A stretch of 64,000 nucleotides of DNA, from assembly GCA_023241745.1 (NCBI GenBank), contig JALQCY010000003.1, forward strand, positions 434,001-498,000, in the 5' to 3' direction. Below are positions 29,285 through 37,893 of the stretch, one piece after another (position 1 is the stretch's first letter; every line of letters begins with the position of its first letter). The notes beneath the pieces are model-generated. The model was not told the DNA's origin. It did no database searches and saw nothing but the letters and a program-made list of their open reading frames with translations. This DNA is from Isoptericola peretonis (lineage in GTDB: Bacteria > Actinomycetota > Actinomycetes > Actinomycetales > Cellulomonadaceae). A program made the translations under genes and the position numbers.

Positions 29285-31312
29285 TCAGTGCCGGTCGACG
29301 ACGAGCACCGGCGAGACGTTCCCCGCGCGGTCGGTGGCGCGCGCCTCGACGCGGTCGCGCGGACCGACGCGCACCGTGCCGCGGTAGGTCGTCCACCCGC
29401 CGTCGCCGACCCGGTACTCCACGAGCGCGACGCCGGACGCGTCGTCGGCCGCCTCGAGGGTCAGGGACTTCCGGTTCGGGTGCGCCCACGCGGACATCAC
29501 CTCCGGGGCGGTGACGTCGGGCACCAGGTAGGCGCCGACCCCCTGGGCCGCGGTCCGGGTCGTGTCCTCGAGCAGCCACCGGATCGCCTCGGCCGGGTCG
29601 GTGAGGGTGAGCGAGACGCCCGACGTGGTCCGGCCGTCGACGTCGAGCGCGCCGCCGGTCGCCGCGTTGACCAGCCGCCCGTCGTACGGCTCGGCCTCGG
29701 TCGAGGCGTCCGGCACGAACGTCCAGCGCTGCCGCGGGTCGTCCGCGTCCTCCGCGACGCCCGCGTACCGGACCTCCGTGTCGGAGACGGCCGCGAGCGC
29801 CCCGGAGCCGTCGGACGCGGCGATCGTGTACGCGCCGCCGCCCGCGGGGGCGAGCGACCAGACGCCGTCGCCCCACCGCGACCAGACGACCATGTCGCGC
29901 TCGGGGTGGTCGCCGTCGCCCGCGTACCGGTCGACCTGGTACTCGGTGCCGATCCCGTCGGTGACGATGCGGAAGGTGTCGGCGGCGAAGTCGACGTCCT
30001 CGGCGGCGGCACGCTCGGGCCGCTCCGGCAGCTGGGTGTAGTCGCCGTGGTGGACGTCGGGCGCCGGCTCGTCCCACGGGGCGGGGAGCGTCAGGTCGGC
30101 GGGGTAGACCTTGGCGAAGAGCTCGTAGGCCTGCGGGTCGTACTCCTTCAGCTCGGCCCGGGTGTTGATGGGGCTGCGCACCCCGTCGGTCCAGTCCGGC
30201 TTCTCGGCCATGACGTCGAACCAGATCGCCGACAGCGTCGCGAAGTACTCGTCGATGTTGCCGATCGCGTACGTGTTCGGCCACCGGCCGGTGGACCAGG
30301 AGTTCTCGTAGGCCGCGTAGAGCTCGTCCGAGAGGCCGGGGTCCGCCAGCGTCTCGATGCCCACCAGGCGCACGGCGTGGCCGAACTCGTGGACCAGGAT
30401 GTTCTCGTTCGGGTAGCCCGTGTTCAGGAACGCGTTCGCGTCCCCGCGCGTGCGCAGCACGTTGCGCTCGGAGATCGACGACACGCAGCCGTTCCACTCG
30501 CTGCCGCCGTAGCCCTCGACGTCGTACATCTCGGGGTCGTAGCCGCCGCGGTGCTCGGGCACGAGGTAGGCGTTCTCGCGCGCCGCGTACACGGCGAGCG
30601 AGCAGCCGAAGTCGGCCATGCGGGCCGCGATCCCGTTGTCCGCCTTGCCGAGCTGGACGTCCACCTGAGAGGCGGCGAGGTCCAGCGTGGCGGCCTCGAC
30701 GCGGGGGCCCGCCTTGACCGTGATGCCGGATCCGGTGGTCACCGACTGCGTGTAGTAGTCGAGCCGCGGGACGCCGGTGTACGTGACGTCCCGGGCCGCG
30801 CGGCCCTCGGCGTCGGCGATCTGCGACCCGTCGATCGTCAGCGTGAGCGGCTCGTTCGGGTCGATGGTGCCGCGGTAGGCGATGCTCGCCAGGTGCAGGT
30901 CCTCGGGCAGGCGCTCCATGCTGTTCGCGTCCGACGCCGCGATCTGCCTGTTCTCCCGGTCGAAGAAGATCGTGTCGGTGGGTCCCGTGGCCGGCTTCTC
31001 CACGAGCTCGACCGGATCGCCGCCGCTCGTGAGCGTCACGTTCTCGGGGCTGACCGCCGCGACCTCGTCGACGTAGCGGTCCCAGGAGATCTCGAGGAAC
31101 TTGCCCTCGTTGATCACCCGCAGCTCCGTGACCTGCGGGCCGCCGAAGCCGGGGTCCGTGGCCACGGTGCCGTCGGCGGCGACCGGGACCTCGGTCGGCG
31201 CGTCCGTCGCCGTCGCGGCGGGGGCCCCCGCGAGCAGCGACGCCGCGACGGCGGACGCGGTGACGGCCGCCGCCAGCGCCGCCCTCCTGGAGCTCTCTCG
31301 AATGGTCTTCAC
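29285..31312 (-). CDS. Secreted zinc metalloprotease (gluzincin-like) with a C-terminal beta-rich module
   Basis: 675 residues. Signal peptide about 1-36, then a beta-rich N-terminal part (about 55-205). The catalytic core holds H308-E-F-G-H312 and, 43 residues further on, 'NIDEYFA' with E355, the layout of gluzincins in which this Glu is the third zinc ligand. Between about 440 and 560 lies a ricin-like or beta-trefoil-like segment ('RQRWTFVPD', 'GGALDVDGRTTSGV'), and the last 70 residues form an Ig-like domain ('GVALVEYRVGDGGW'). Substrate unknown. It lies on the same strand 88 nt beyond the Xaa-Pro aminopeptidase gene and could supply peptides to the importer upstream (inference). Confidence 0.72.
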   Translation of the reverse strand: MKTIRESSRRAALAAAVTASAVAASLLAGAPAATATDAPTEVPVAADGTVATDPGFGGPQVTELRVINEGKFLEISWDRYVDEVAAVSPENVTLTSGGDPVELVEKPATGPTDTIFFDRENRQIAASDANSMERLPEDLHLASIAYRGTIDPNEPLTLTIDGSQIADAEGRAARDVTYTGVPRLDYYTQSVTTGSGITVKAGPRVEAATLDLAASQVDVQLGKADNGIAARMADFGCSLAVYAARENAYLVPEHRGGYDPEMYDVEGYGGSEWNGCVSSISERNVLRTRGDANAFLNTGYPNENILVHEFGHAVRLVGIETLADPGLSDELYAAYENSWSTGRWPNTYAIGNIDEYFATLSAIWFDVMAEKPDWTDGVRSPINTRAELKEYDPQAYELFAKVYPADLTLPAPWDEPAPDVHHGDYTQLPERPERAAAEDVDFAADTFRIVTDGIGTEYQVDRYAGDGDHPERDMVVWSRWGDGVWSLAPAGGGAYTIAASDGSGALAAVSDTEVRYAGVAEDADDPRQRWTFVPDASTEAEPYDGRLVNAATGGALDVDGRTTSGVSLTLTDPAEAIRWLLEDTTRTAAQGVGAYLVPDVTAPEVMSAWAHPNRKSLTLEAADDASGVALVEYRVGDGGWTTYRGTVRVGPRDRVEARATDRAGNVSPVLVVDRH

Positions 31313-31400
31313 ACCCGTGTTCCCTTCGTCCGCGACGAGTCCTGCCTGACGTTGGTGCTGGTGGTGCTCGACCCTGTGCCCGGGGGCGGCAGGGACGTCC

Positions 31401-32846
31401 TCAGACGGCGGCGCTGGTCGGCAGCAGCCGCGCCGTCCACGCCTCGATGCCGGCGGCGTCGATGGGCAGGGCGTCGGAGAGGACCTCGTGCCCCGTCTCG
31501 GTGACGAGCAGGTCGTCCTCCAGCCGCACGCCGACGCCGCGCAGCTCGGGCGGCACGGTGAGGTCGTGGGCGTGGAAGTACAGCCCGGGCTCGACGGTCA
31601 TGACGACGCCCGGCTCGAGGTCGGCGCCCATGTAGTCCTGCCAGTCGCTGTGGGCGCAGTCGTGCACGTCGAGGCCCAGGTGGTGGCCGATGCCGCACAC
31701 GAGCCAGCGACGGTGCTGCTGGCCCTGCGGCGACAGCGCCTCGTCCACGGACACGGACAGCAGGCCCCAGTCGTGCAGGCCCTGGGCCAGCACCTCCATG
31801 GCCGCGAAGTGGAAGTCGAGGTAGTGCACGCCGGGCCGCACGTGCGCCATGCCGGCGCGGTGGCTCTTCTCCACCAGGTCGTGCACGGCGCGCTGCTCGG
31901 GGCTGAACCGGCCCGACGGCGGCACCGTCCGCGTGACGTCGGCGGTGTAGAGGGTGTCCGTCTCGACGCCCATGTCGAGCAGCAGGGCCGCGTCGGGCAG
32001 CACCGGGCCGTCGCAGCGCACCCAGTGCAGGGTCGGGGCGTGGGGCCCGCTGCCCACGATGCTCGCGTAGCCGGGCCCGTTGCCGGTGGTGCGGGCGTGG
32101 CGGTCGAACGTGCCCTGCAGCCAGCGCTCGCCCCCGGAGCTCACGGCGGTGGGGATCTCGCGGGCCACGGCCTCGAAGCCGGTCACGGTGTGGTCGACGG
32201 CGGCGCGCAGCTGCGCCACCTCCCAGGCGTCCTTGACCATGCGCAGGTCGGAGCACGCGCGGGCGAGCTCCGCGGACGGCTCCAGCCCGTGCCGCGTCAC
32301 GACGTCGGCCGGCACCGCACGCCCGGCCCACCAGCCGGAGCCGTGGGCCAGGGCGCCGTCCAGCTCCGCGAGCGGGCGCACCGGGACGCCCAGCGCCCGC
32401 TCCCACTCGGCGAGCCCGGGGGAGGCGCCCACCCACAGCTCGCCGTGCATCGCGTCGGAGAAGAACGCCGGGTCGCCCGGGCGGGCGGGCGGCGGCAGGT
32501 AGAGCACGGCGTCGGCGCCGTGCAGCACGAGGACGCCGTCCTCGACCTGGCAGCCGGTGAGCCACACGAAGTCGCTGTCGGCGCGGAAGTCGTACGACGT
32601 GTCGTTGCTGCGCACGGGCGCGCGGCCCGCGCCCAGGACGACGGTGCGGTCGCCGACGCGCTCGGCGAGCCGCGCCCGGTGCGCAGCGGCGGCCTCGGCC
32701 ACGCCGTCGGGCACCCGGGCCTCGACGATGTCGGAGCCCCAGCCCTCGGCGATCATCGCGCCGAACGCGGGGACCTCCGTCAGGCGCGGCGGGCGCGTGC
32801 CCGCGTGGGGCGGGCGGTGGAGGTGGGGTTCGTGGGCCTGGGTCAT
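31401..32846 (-). CDS. Xaa-Pro aminopeptidase (aminopeptidase P family, M24B)
   Basis: 481 residues. N-terminal creatinase-like domain (about 55-210, 'DFVWLTGC') and the pita-bread domain (about 220-470) with the five metal ligands in 'LLLDMGVETDTLYTADVTRT' (two Asp), 'GIGHHLGLDVHD' (His), 'TVEPGLYF' (Glu) and 'RLEDDLLVT' (Glu). The enzyme removes an N-terminal residue preceding proline, or hydroxyproline. No signal peptide, so cytoplasmic. Last gene of the eight-gene arm starting at GH127; its ATG overlaps the stop of the preceding hydrolase gene. Confidence 0.93.
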   Translation of the reverse strand: MTQAHEPHLHRPPHAGTRPPRLTEVPAFGAMIAEGWGSDIVEARVPDGVAEAAAAHRARLAERVGDRTVVLGAGRAPVRSNDTSYDFRADSDFVWLTGCQVEDGVLVLHGADAVLYLPPPARPGDPAFFSDAMHGELWVGASPGLAEWERALGVPVRPLAELDGALAHGSGWWAGRAVPADVVTRHGLEPSAELARACSDLRMVKDAWEVAQLRAAVDHTVTGFEAVAREIPTAVSSGGERWLQGTFDRHARTTGNGPGYASIVGSGPHAPTLHWVRCDGPVLPDAALLLDMGVETDTLYTADVTRTVPPSGRFSPEQRAVHDLVEKSHRAGMAHVRPGVHYLDFHFAAMEVLAQGLHDWGLLSVSVDEALSPQGQQHRRWLVCGIGHHLGLDVHDCAHSDWQDYMGADLEPGVVMTVEPGLYFHAHDLTVPPELRGVGVRLEDDLLVTETGHEVLSDALPIDAAGIEAWTARLLPTSAAV

Positions 32847-34126
32847 CGTCGTTCTCCTCCCGCGTCCCGGACGAGCTCCCGCAGGCGCCGCAGCACCCGG
32901 GGGTCGCCGAGTCCGTCGTGCTCGTACTCGTTGGTCACCCAGGCGTGCGAGCTCCCCAGCCTGGACAGGGTGTCGAGCTGCAGGCCCGAGTCCACGTACA
33001 TGTCGTCGAAGTACACGGCCGCGGCCAGCGGCACGTCGTTCGCGGCGAGGCGCTCGACGTCGTACAGCGGGCTCCACCGCGGCCGGGCGGCGAGCTCGTG
33101 CACGGCCGGGGCGAACGGCTTCAGCAGCCGCACCTCGTCGAACATCCACGGGAACGCCATCTCGCCGGTGAGCAGCAGCGGCCGCTCGTCGGGCCCGAAC
33201 TGCGGTCGCTCGTCGCGGGCGCGCTGCGCGGCCCAGGCCGTCGGGCCGTTCGCGCCGTCGCCGTAGATCGACTCCTGCAGCGTCCAGAACAGCGGGTTCG
33301 ACGCCGACGACGAGCGCACCATGACCTGCTCGAGGAAGCCGTGCGACAGCCGGCCGGGGCGCACGAACGCCTCGTCGACCAGCCAGTGCAGACGCTCCGA
33401 CCCGGGCTTCATCCCCAGGTCGATCCCCAGGGACTGGAACCGGTGCACGGTGAGCGCGTCCCCGTCGGGCAGCCGCACGTCGCCCCCGTCGAGGCGGTCG
33501 GCGATCGCCGCCACCGCCTCGACGTCCTGCGGGTACAGGTCGTAGTAGCGCCGCGTCTTGGCCTCGGCACGGGCGAACGTGCGCCGGTAGACCTCGTCCG
33601 CGTTCGCCGGGGTGCCGGGGATGCCGCCCGTGACGTAGCAGGCCGCCAGCCCTTCGGGGGCCGCCGAGAGGTAGGCGAGCGTGATCCAGCCGCCGAACGA
33701 CTGGCCCAGGCTCGTCCACCGGCGCCCGCCGTAGTGGGTGCGGCGCACGTGCTCGAGGTCGGCCACGATCGAGTCCGCCCGGAAGCAGGCGAGGTAGTCG
33801 GCGCCGGCGGCGCCGTCCCCCCGCGCCGCGACCGCCTCGCCGTCGAGCGGCGTGCTGCGCCCGGTGCCGCGCTGGTCCGGCAGGATCACGCGGTAGGTCG
33901 CGAGGGCCTCGTCGAGCCACCCGTCTCGCTTCAGCGGGCGGGGCGAGGCGCCGCCCGGACCCCCTTGCAGGTACACCAGGAGGGGCAGGTCGTCCCCGCG
34001 GCGCTCGGGGTCGACGACCTCGCGCCAGAACACGGAGATCTGCTCGCCGTCGGGCCGCGACCGGTCGAGCGGCACCGTCGTCGTGCGCTCGGTGACGTGC
34101 AGCCCCGGCAGGTGGTAGGTGGTCAC
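32843..34126 (-). CDS. Alpha/beta hydrolase of the proline iminopeptidase (S33) family
   Basis: 427 residues, GTG start overlapping the ABC gene stop by 4 nt. 'YLQGGPGGASPRP' holds the HGGPG-type oxyanion element, 'PDQRGTGRST' follows, and the nucleophile elbow is 'GQSFGGW' with S143. The long cap (about 190-330) and overall length fit the prolyl aminopeptidase subgroup of about 410-430 residues. It should release N-terminal proline, and possibly hydroxyproline, from imported peptides. The C-terminal 'EYEHDGLGD' carries the likely catalytic His. Cytoplasmic; grouped with an Xaa-Pro aminopeptidase and peptide transporter. Confidence 0.87.
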   Translation of the reverse strand: MTTYHLPGLHVTERTTTVPLDRSRPDGEQISVFWREVVDPERRGDDLPLLVYLQGGPGGASPRPLKRDGWLDEALATYRVILPDQRGTGRSTPLDGEAVAARGDGAAGADYLACFRADSIVADLEHVRRTHYGGRRWTSLGQSFGGWITLAYLSAAPEGLAACYVTGGIPGTPANADEVYRRTFARAEAKTRRYYDLYPQDVEAVAAIADRLDGGDVRLPDGDALTVHRFQSLGIDLGMKPGSERLHWLVDEAFVRPGRLSHGFLEQVMVRSSSASNPLFWTLQESIYGDGANGPTAWAAQRARDERPQFGPDERPLLLTGEMAFPWMFDEVRLLKPFAPAVHELAARPRWSPLYDVERLAANDVPLAAAVYFDDMYVDSGLQLDTLSRLGSSHAWVTNEYEHDGLGDPRVLRRLRELVRDAGGERR

Positions 34127-35088
34127 GCGGTCGTCCCCTCCTCGGGAGCGCTGGTCTCGCCCGGCGCCGCGGCGCGGGCCTCGGCCGCCTCGCGGCGCGC
34201 CCGCTCCCACTCGGGGCGGATGCGCGGCACGGCGGACAGCAGGGTGCGGGTGTACTCGTGCTGCGGGTCGTCGAAGACGGCGTCGCGCCCGCCCTGCTCG
34301 ACGATGCGGCCCTTCGACATCACGGCGACGCGGTCCGCGATCTGCCGCACGACGGCGAGGTCGTGCGCGATGAAGAGGTAGCTGAACCCCTCCTCGCGCT
34401 GCAGCCGGCGCAGCAGGTTGATGATCTGCGCCTGCACGGACACGTCGAGGGCCGAGACCGCCTCGTCGCAGACCACCAGCCGCGGCGACACGGCGAGCGC
34501 CCGCGCGATGCCGATGCGCTGCGCCTGCCCGCCGGAGAACTGCGACGGGTAGCGACGGTGGTGGTCGGGGTCCAGGCCCACGCGCTCCATGAGCTGCTGC
34601 GTGAACGCCGTCGTGCCGCCCGGGACCTTGCGCCCCTGGTAGACCAGCGGTGCGGTGACGATCCTCTCGACCGTGTGCCGGGGGTTCAGCGAGGAGTACG
34701 GGTCCTGGAAGACCACCTGCACCTCGCTGCGGAACCGCCGCAGCCGTTCGCCCTTCGCGCGCGTCACTGGCTCGCCGTCGAAGACGACCTCGCCGGACGT
34801 CGCGTCCGCCAGCCGTGCGACGAGCCGCGCCGTCGTCGACTTGCCGGACCCCGACTCGCCGACGAGCGCCAGCGTCTCCCGGGCTCGCACCTCGAGGCTC
34901 ACGCCGTCGACGGCGCGGAAGGTGTCCGCCCGGCCCAGCAGCCCGCCGGTGCCCGGCACCGCGAACTCCTTGACCAGGTCGGTGGCGCGCAGCAGCGGCT
35001 CGGCGCTGTGTGCCGTCGCGGCCGCGGGCGCGCTCGCGGCGGCGGGGGCGACGGTGTCCGTCCCGGCCCCGGTGCTCGTGGTGCTCAT
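34123..35088 (-). CDS. Peptide ABC transporter ATP-binding protein (OppF/DppF type)
   Basis: 321 residues. Walker A 'GESGSGKSTTARLV', 'QVVFQDPYSSLNPRHTV' at the Q-loop, signature 'FSGGQAQRIGIARAL', Walker B 'LVVCDEAVSALDVSV' and the C-terminal oligopeptide extension 'HEYTRTLLSAVP'. The last two are typical of the F subunit of oligopeptide importers. An Ala-rich N-terminal tail of about 25 residues has no clear role. It partners the next gene upstream (OppD type); the two starts and stops overlap by 4 nt. Confidence 0.93.
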   Translation of the reverse strand: MSTTSTGAGTDTVAPAAASAPAAATAHSAEPLLRATDLVKEFAVPGTGGLLGRADTFRAVDGVSLEVRARETLALVGESGSGKSTTARLVARLADATSGEVVFDGEPVTRAKGERLRRFRSEVQVVFQDPYSSLNPRHTVERIVTAPLVYQGRKVPGGTTAFTQQLMERVGLDPDHHRRYPSQFSGGQAQRIGIARALAVSPRLVVCDEAVSALDVSVQAQIINLLRRLQREEGFSYLFIAHDLAVVRQIADRVAVMSKGRIVEQGGRDAVFDDPQHEYTRTLLSAVPRIRPEWERARREAAEARAAAPGETSAPEEGTTA

Positions 35089-35939
35089 GGCTTTCCTCCC
35101 ACGCGGGCCGCGCTCTCGACGCTGTCGATGCCACGCAGCTCGCCGATCTCGTCGTCGATCCTCGGGACGGCGTCGAGCAGCGCCCGCGTGTACGGGTGCT
35201 GCGGGTCGGAGAACAGCCGCTCGGCAGGGGCCTGCTCCACCGCCACGCCCTGCCGCATGACCACCACGTCCTCGGCGATCTCGCTGACCACGGCGAGGTC
35301 GTGCGAGATGAGGATGAGCGCCGTCCCGGTCTCGCGCCGCACCTCCTGCAGCAGGTCGAGGATCTGGGCCTGCACGGTGACGTCGAGCGCGGTGGTGGGC
35401 TCGTCGGCGACGAGCAGGTCGGGCTCGGTCGACAGCGCCATCGCGATCATCACGCGCTGCCGCATGCCGCCGGAGAACTGGTGCGGGTAGTGGTCCACGC
35501 GGCGCGACGCGTCGGCGATGTGCACCCGCTCCATCGCCTCGATCGCGACCTTCCGGGCCTGGCGGCGGGTGACTCCCGCACGGTGCGCCCGGTAGGCCTC
35601 CTCGATCTGCATGCCCACCGTGTAGTAGGGGTTCAGCGACGACAACGGGTCCTGGAAGATCATCGCCATGCGGTCGCCGCGCATCCGCCGCACCTTCGAC
35701 TCCGGCAGGTTCGTCAGGTCGGTGCCGTCCAGCGACACCCGGCCGCGCAGGCTCGCCGTGGGGGGCAGCAGCCCCATGACGGCGAGCGACGTCATCGACT
35801 TGCCGGAGCCCGACTCGCCGACGATCCCGAGCGACGCGCCCTGCTCCAGGGTGAACGAGAGCTGGTCGACGACGTCGACCGGCCCCTGCGCGGTGCGGAA
35901 GGTGATGGTGAGGTCATCGACCTCGAGCAGCGCGCTCAT
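35085..35939 (-). CDS. Peptide ABC transporter ATP-binding protein (OppD/DppD type)
   Basis: 284 residues. Walker A 'GESGSGKSMTSLAVMG', 'AMIFQDPLSSLNPYYTVG', signature 'FSGGMRQRVMIAMAL', Walker B 'LLVADEPTTALDVTV', and the C-terminal 'HPYTRALLDAVPRI'. The D-subunit normally has about 320-330 residues; this one ends soon after the peptide-transporter tail begins, so the [4Fe-4S]-type or longer extension is missing. Overlaps its neighbours on both sides by ATGA, showing tight translational coupling in the operon. Confidence 0.93.
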   Translation of the reverse strand: MSALLEVDDLTITFRTAQGPVDVVDQLSFTLEQGASLGIVGESGSGKSMTSLAVMGLLPPTASLRGRVSLDGTDLTNLPESKVRRMRGDRMAMIFQDPLSSLNPYYTVGMQIEEAYRAHRAGVTRRQARKVAIEAMERVHIADASRRVDHYPHQFSGGMRQRVMIAMALSTEPDLLVADEPTTALDVTVQAQILDLLQEVRRETGTALILISHDLAVVSEIAEDVVVMRQGVAVEQAPAERLFSDPQHPYTRALLDAVPRIDDEIGELRGIDSVESAARVGGKP

Positions 35940-36934
35940 GCCCTGGCTCCGATCCGGACGCGCGGGTCGATGGTCGTGTACACGATGTCGACGATCACGT
36001 TCCCGACGATCACGAGGAACGCCGCGACGAGCGTGACGCCCATGATGACTGGCTGGTCGTTCTTGGTGATGGAGTCGGACGCCATCTTGCCGACGCCGTT
36101 GAGGCCGAAGACGGTCTCGATGATGATCGCGCCGCCCAGCAGGCCCGCGAAGTCCATGCCGAACAGCGTCACGACCGGGGTCAGCGCGGGCCGCAGCGCG
36201 TGCCGCCGCCACACCAGGCGGGGTGCGAGTCCCTTGGCCCGGGCCGTGCGGACGAAGTTCTCGTCGAGGGTGTCGAGCACGTTGGCCCGCGTGAGGCGCT
36301 GGTACATCGACGCGTAGGTGAACGCGAGCACCAGCCACGGCATGACGAAGTTGAGGAACCACTGGCCCGGGTCCGCGGCGAAGGGCACGGCCTGCGGGAA
36401 CGGCAGCCACCCGAGCTGCACCACCAGCACGTACTGCAGCACCAGGGCGAGCACGTAGTTGGGGATGGAGACCCCGCCCAGAGCCGCCCCGGTGGCCGCG
36501 CGGTCGAACCACGTGCCCTTCTTGATGGCGGCGAGCATCCCGCCCGCGACGCCCATGAGCAGCCACAGCACGGCCGCGCCGACGGCGAGGGTGGCCGAGA
36601 CGCCGAAGCGCTGCTCGAACATCTCGAGCACGGGCTGCCCGGTCTGGAACGAGTAGCCCAGGCACGGTGCCGCGCAGTCGATCGCGTTCGGGCCCGTGCC
36701 GTAGGTCGTGCCGACGAACAGCCCGGACAGGAAGCCGAGGAACTGCTCGTAGAACGGACGGTCCAGGCCCAGGTTGGTGCGGATCTGGTCGATCAGCTCC
36801 GGGGTGCAGTTCTTGCCGCAGATCTGCACCGCGGGGTCGGGGGACAGCGCGAAGAAGATCGCGTACGTGAACAGGACGACGAGGAACAGCACGCCCACCA
36901 TGCCGGCGAGCCTCGTCACGAGAAAGCGGACCAT
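35936..36934 (-). CDS. Peptide ABC transporter permease (OppB/DppB type)
   Basis: 332 residues. Six membrane segments: the first at about 9-30 ('VGVLFLVVLFTYAIFFALSP'-like), then an extracytoplasmic loop with four cysteines ('QICGKNCTPELI', 'NAIDCAAPCLGY'), and five helices from about 110 to 325. The EAA-type loop 'NFVRTARAKGLAPRLVWRRH' contacts the ATPases. The N-terminal 'DPAxxxCG.NCTPE' pattern is usual for the actinobacterial dipeptide/oligopeptide permeases. Starts within the last base of the OppC gene. Confidence 0.92.
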   Translation of the reverse strand: MVRFLVTRLAGMVGVLFLVVLFTYAIFFALSPDPAVQICGKNCTPELIDQIRTNLGLDRPFYEQFLGFLSGLFVGTTYGTGPNAIDCAAPCLGYSFQTGQPVLEMFEQRFGVSATLAVGAAVLWLLMGVAGGMLAAIKKGTWFDRAATGAALGGVSIPNYVLALVLQYVLVVQLGWLPFPQAVPFAADPGQWFLNFVMPWLVLAFTYASMYQRLTRANVLDTLDENFVRTARAKGLAPRLVWRRHALRPALTPVVTLFGMDFAGLLGGAIIIETVFGLNGVGKMASDSITKNDQPVIMGVTLVAAFLVIVGNVIVDIVYTTIDPRVRIGARA

Positions 36935-37890
36935 CAGCGCCTCTCCCCCGCGTCGACGACGTCCTTCAGGCGGTCGCCGAGGACCGTGAAGGACAGCACG
37001 AGCAGGAACAGGAAGGTTCCGGGGAGCAGGAAGTACATCGGGTCGACGGCGTACCAGCTCATCGACTGCGCGATCATCTGCCCCCATGACGGGGTCGGCG
37101 GGACGACGCCCACGCCGAGGAAGCTCAGGCCCGCCTCGGTGCCGATGTACCCCGGCACGGCGAGCGTCGTCATGACGATGATCGTGGAGCGCAGGTTCGG
37201 CAGGATCTCCAGGACCACGATGCGCCAGCCCGACGCCCCGGAGGCCCGGGCCGCCTCGACGAACTCGCGCTGCGTGAGCGTCATCGTCTGCCCCCGCACG
37301 ACGCGGGCCAGGTACGGCCAGCCGAACACCGAGATGACCAGCACCAGCAGCGGGGCGCGGTTGCTCGCGGGCAGCGCCGACAGGATCGCGATCATGAAGA
37401 TCAGGGCCGGGAACGCCATGAGGAAGTCCATGACCCGCGACACCACCTGGTCGACCTTGCCGCCGTGATAGCCGGCCAGGAGCCCGAAGAGGACGCCGAG
37501 CAGGGTGGTGAGGGTGGTCGCCGCGAGCGCGATGAGCATGGACGTGCGCGCACCGTAGACGATGCGTGCGAACAGGTCGCGGCCCGTGCCGGGCTCGACG
37601 CCGAACCAGTGCTCGGCGCTGATCCCGCCGAGCGGACCGATCGGCAGGCCGCCGAGGTTCGGGTCGATGGCCGCCTGGTCGAACTCGTACGGCCCCCAGC
37701 CGGAGAGCTTGACGACGAGCGGCGCGGCGACGGCCAGGAGCGCGACGAGCGCGATGTACGACAGGGCGAGCACCGCCCCGCGGTTGCGGAGCAGGTGGTG
37801 CCAGACGCCCTGCCGGGGCGCCGGGGGCGCGGCGTCGACGGACGGCGCGCCCCCGGTCTCTGCCTCGAGCGTGGTCATGCTGATGGTCAT
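36934..37890 (-). CDS. Peptide ABC transporter permease (OppC/DppC type)
   Basis: 318 residues. Cytoplasmic N-terminal tail (about 1-40) with the usual 'RNRGAVLALSYIALVALLAV' helix, then 'HWFGVEPGTGRDLFARIVYG', the OppC periplasm-side signature, and four further helices. The EAA loop is 'EFVEAARASGASGWRIVVLE'. The ATG at 37890 is 3 nt from the substrate-binding protein stop; an in-frame ATG at 37878 is also possible. It pairs with OppB to form the channel. Confidence 0.92.
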   Translation of the reverse strand: MTISMTTLEAETGGAPSVDAAPPAPRQGVWHHLLRNRGAVLALSYIALVALLAVAAPLVVKLSGWGPYEFDQAAIDPNLGGLPIGPLGGISAEHWFGVEPGTGRDLFARIVYGARTSMLIALAATTLTTLLGVLFGLLAGYHGGKVDQVVSRVMDFLMAFPALIFMIAILSALPASNRAPLLVLVISVFGWPYLARVVRGQTMTLTQREFVEAARASGASGWRIVVLEILPNLRSTIIVMTTLAVPGYIGTEAGLSFLGVGVVPPTPSWGQMIAQSMSWYAVDPMYFLLPGTFLFLLVLSFTVLGDRLKDVVDAGERR

Positions 37891-37893
37891 GGC

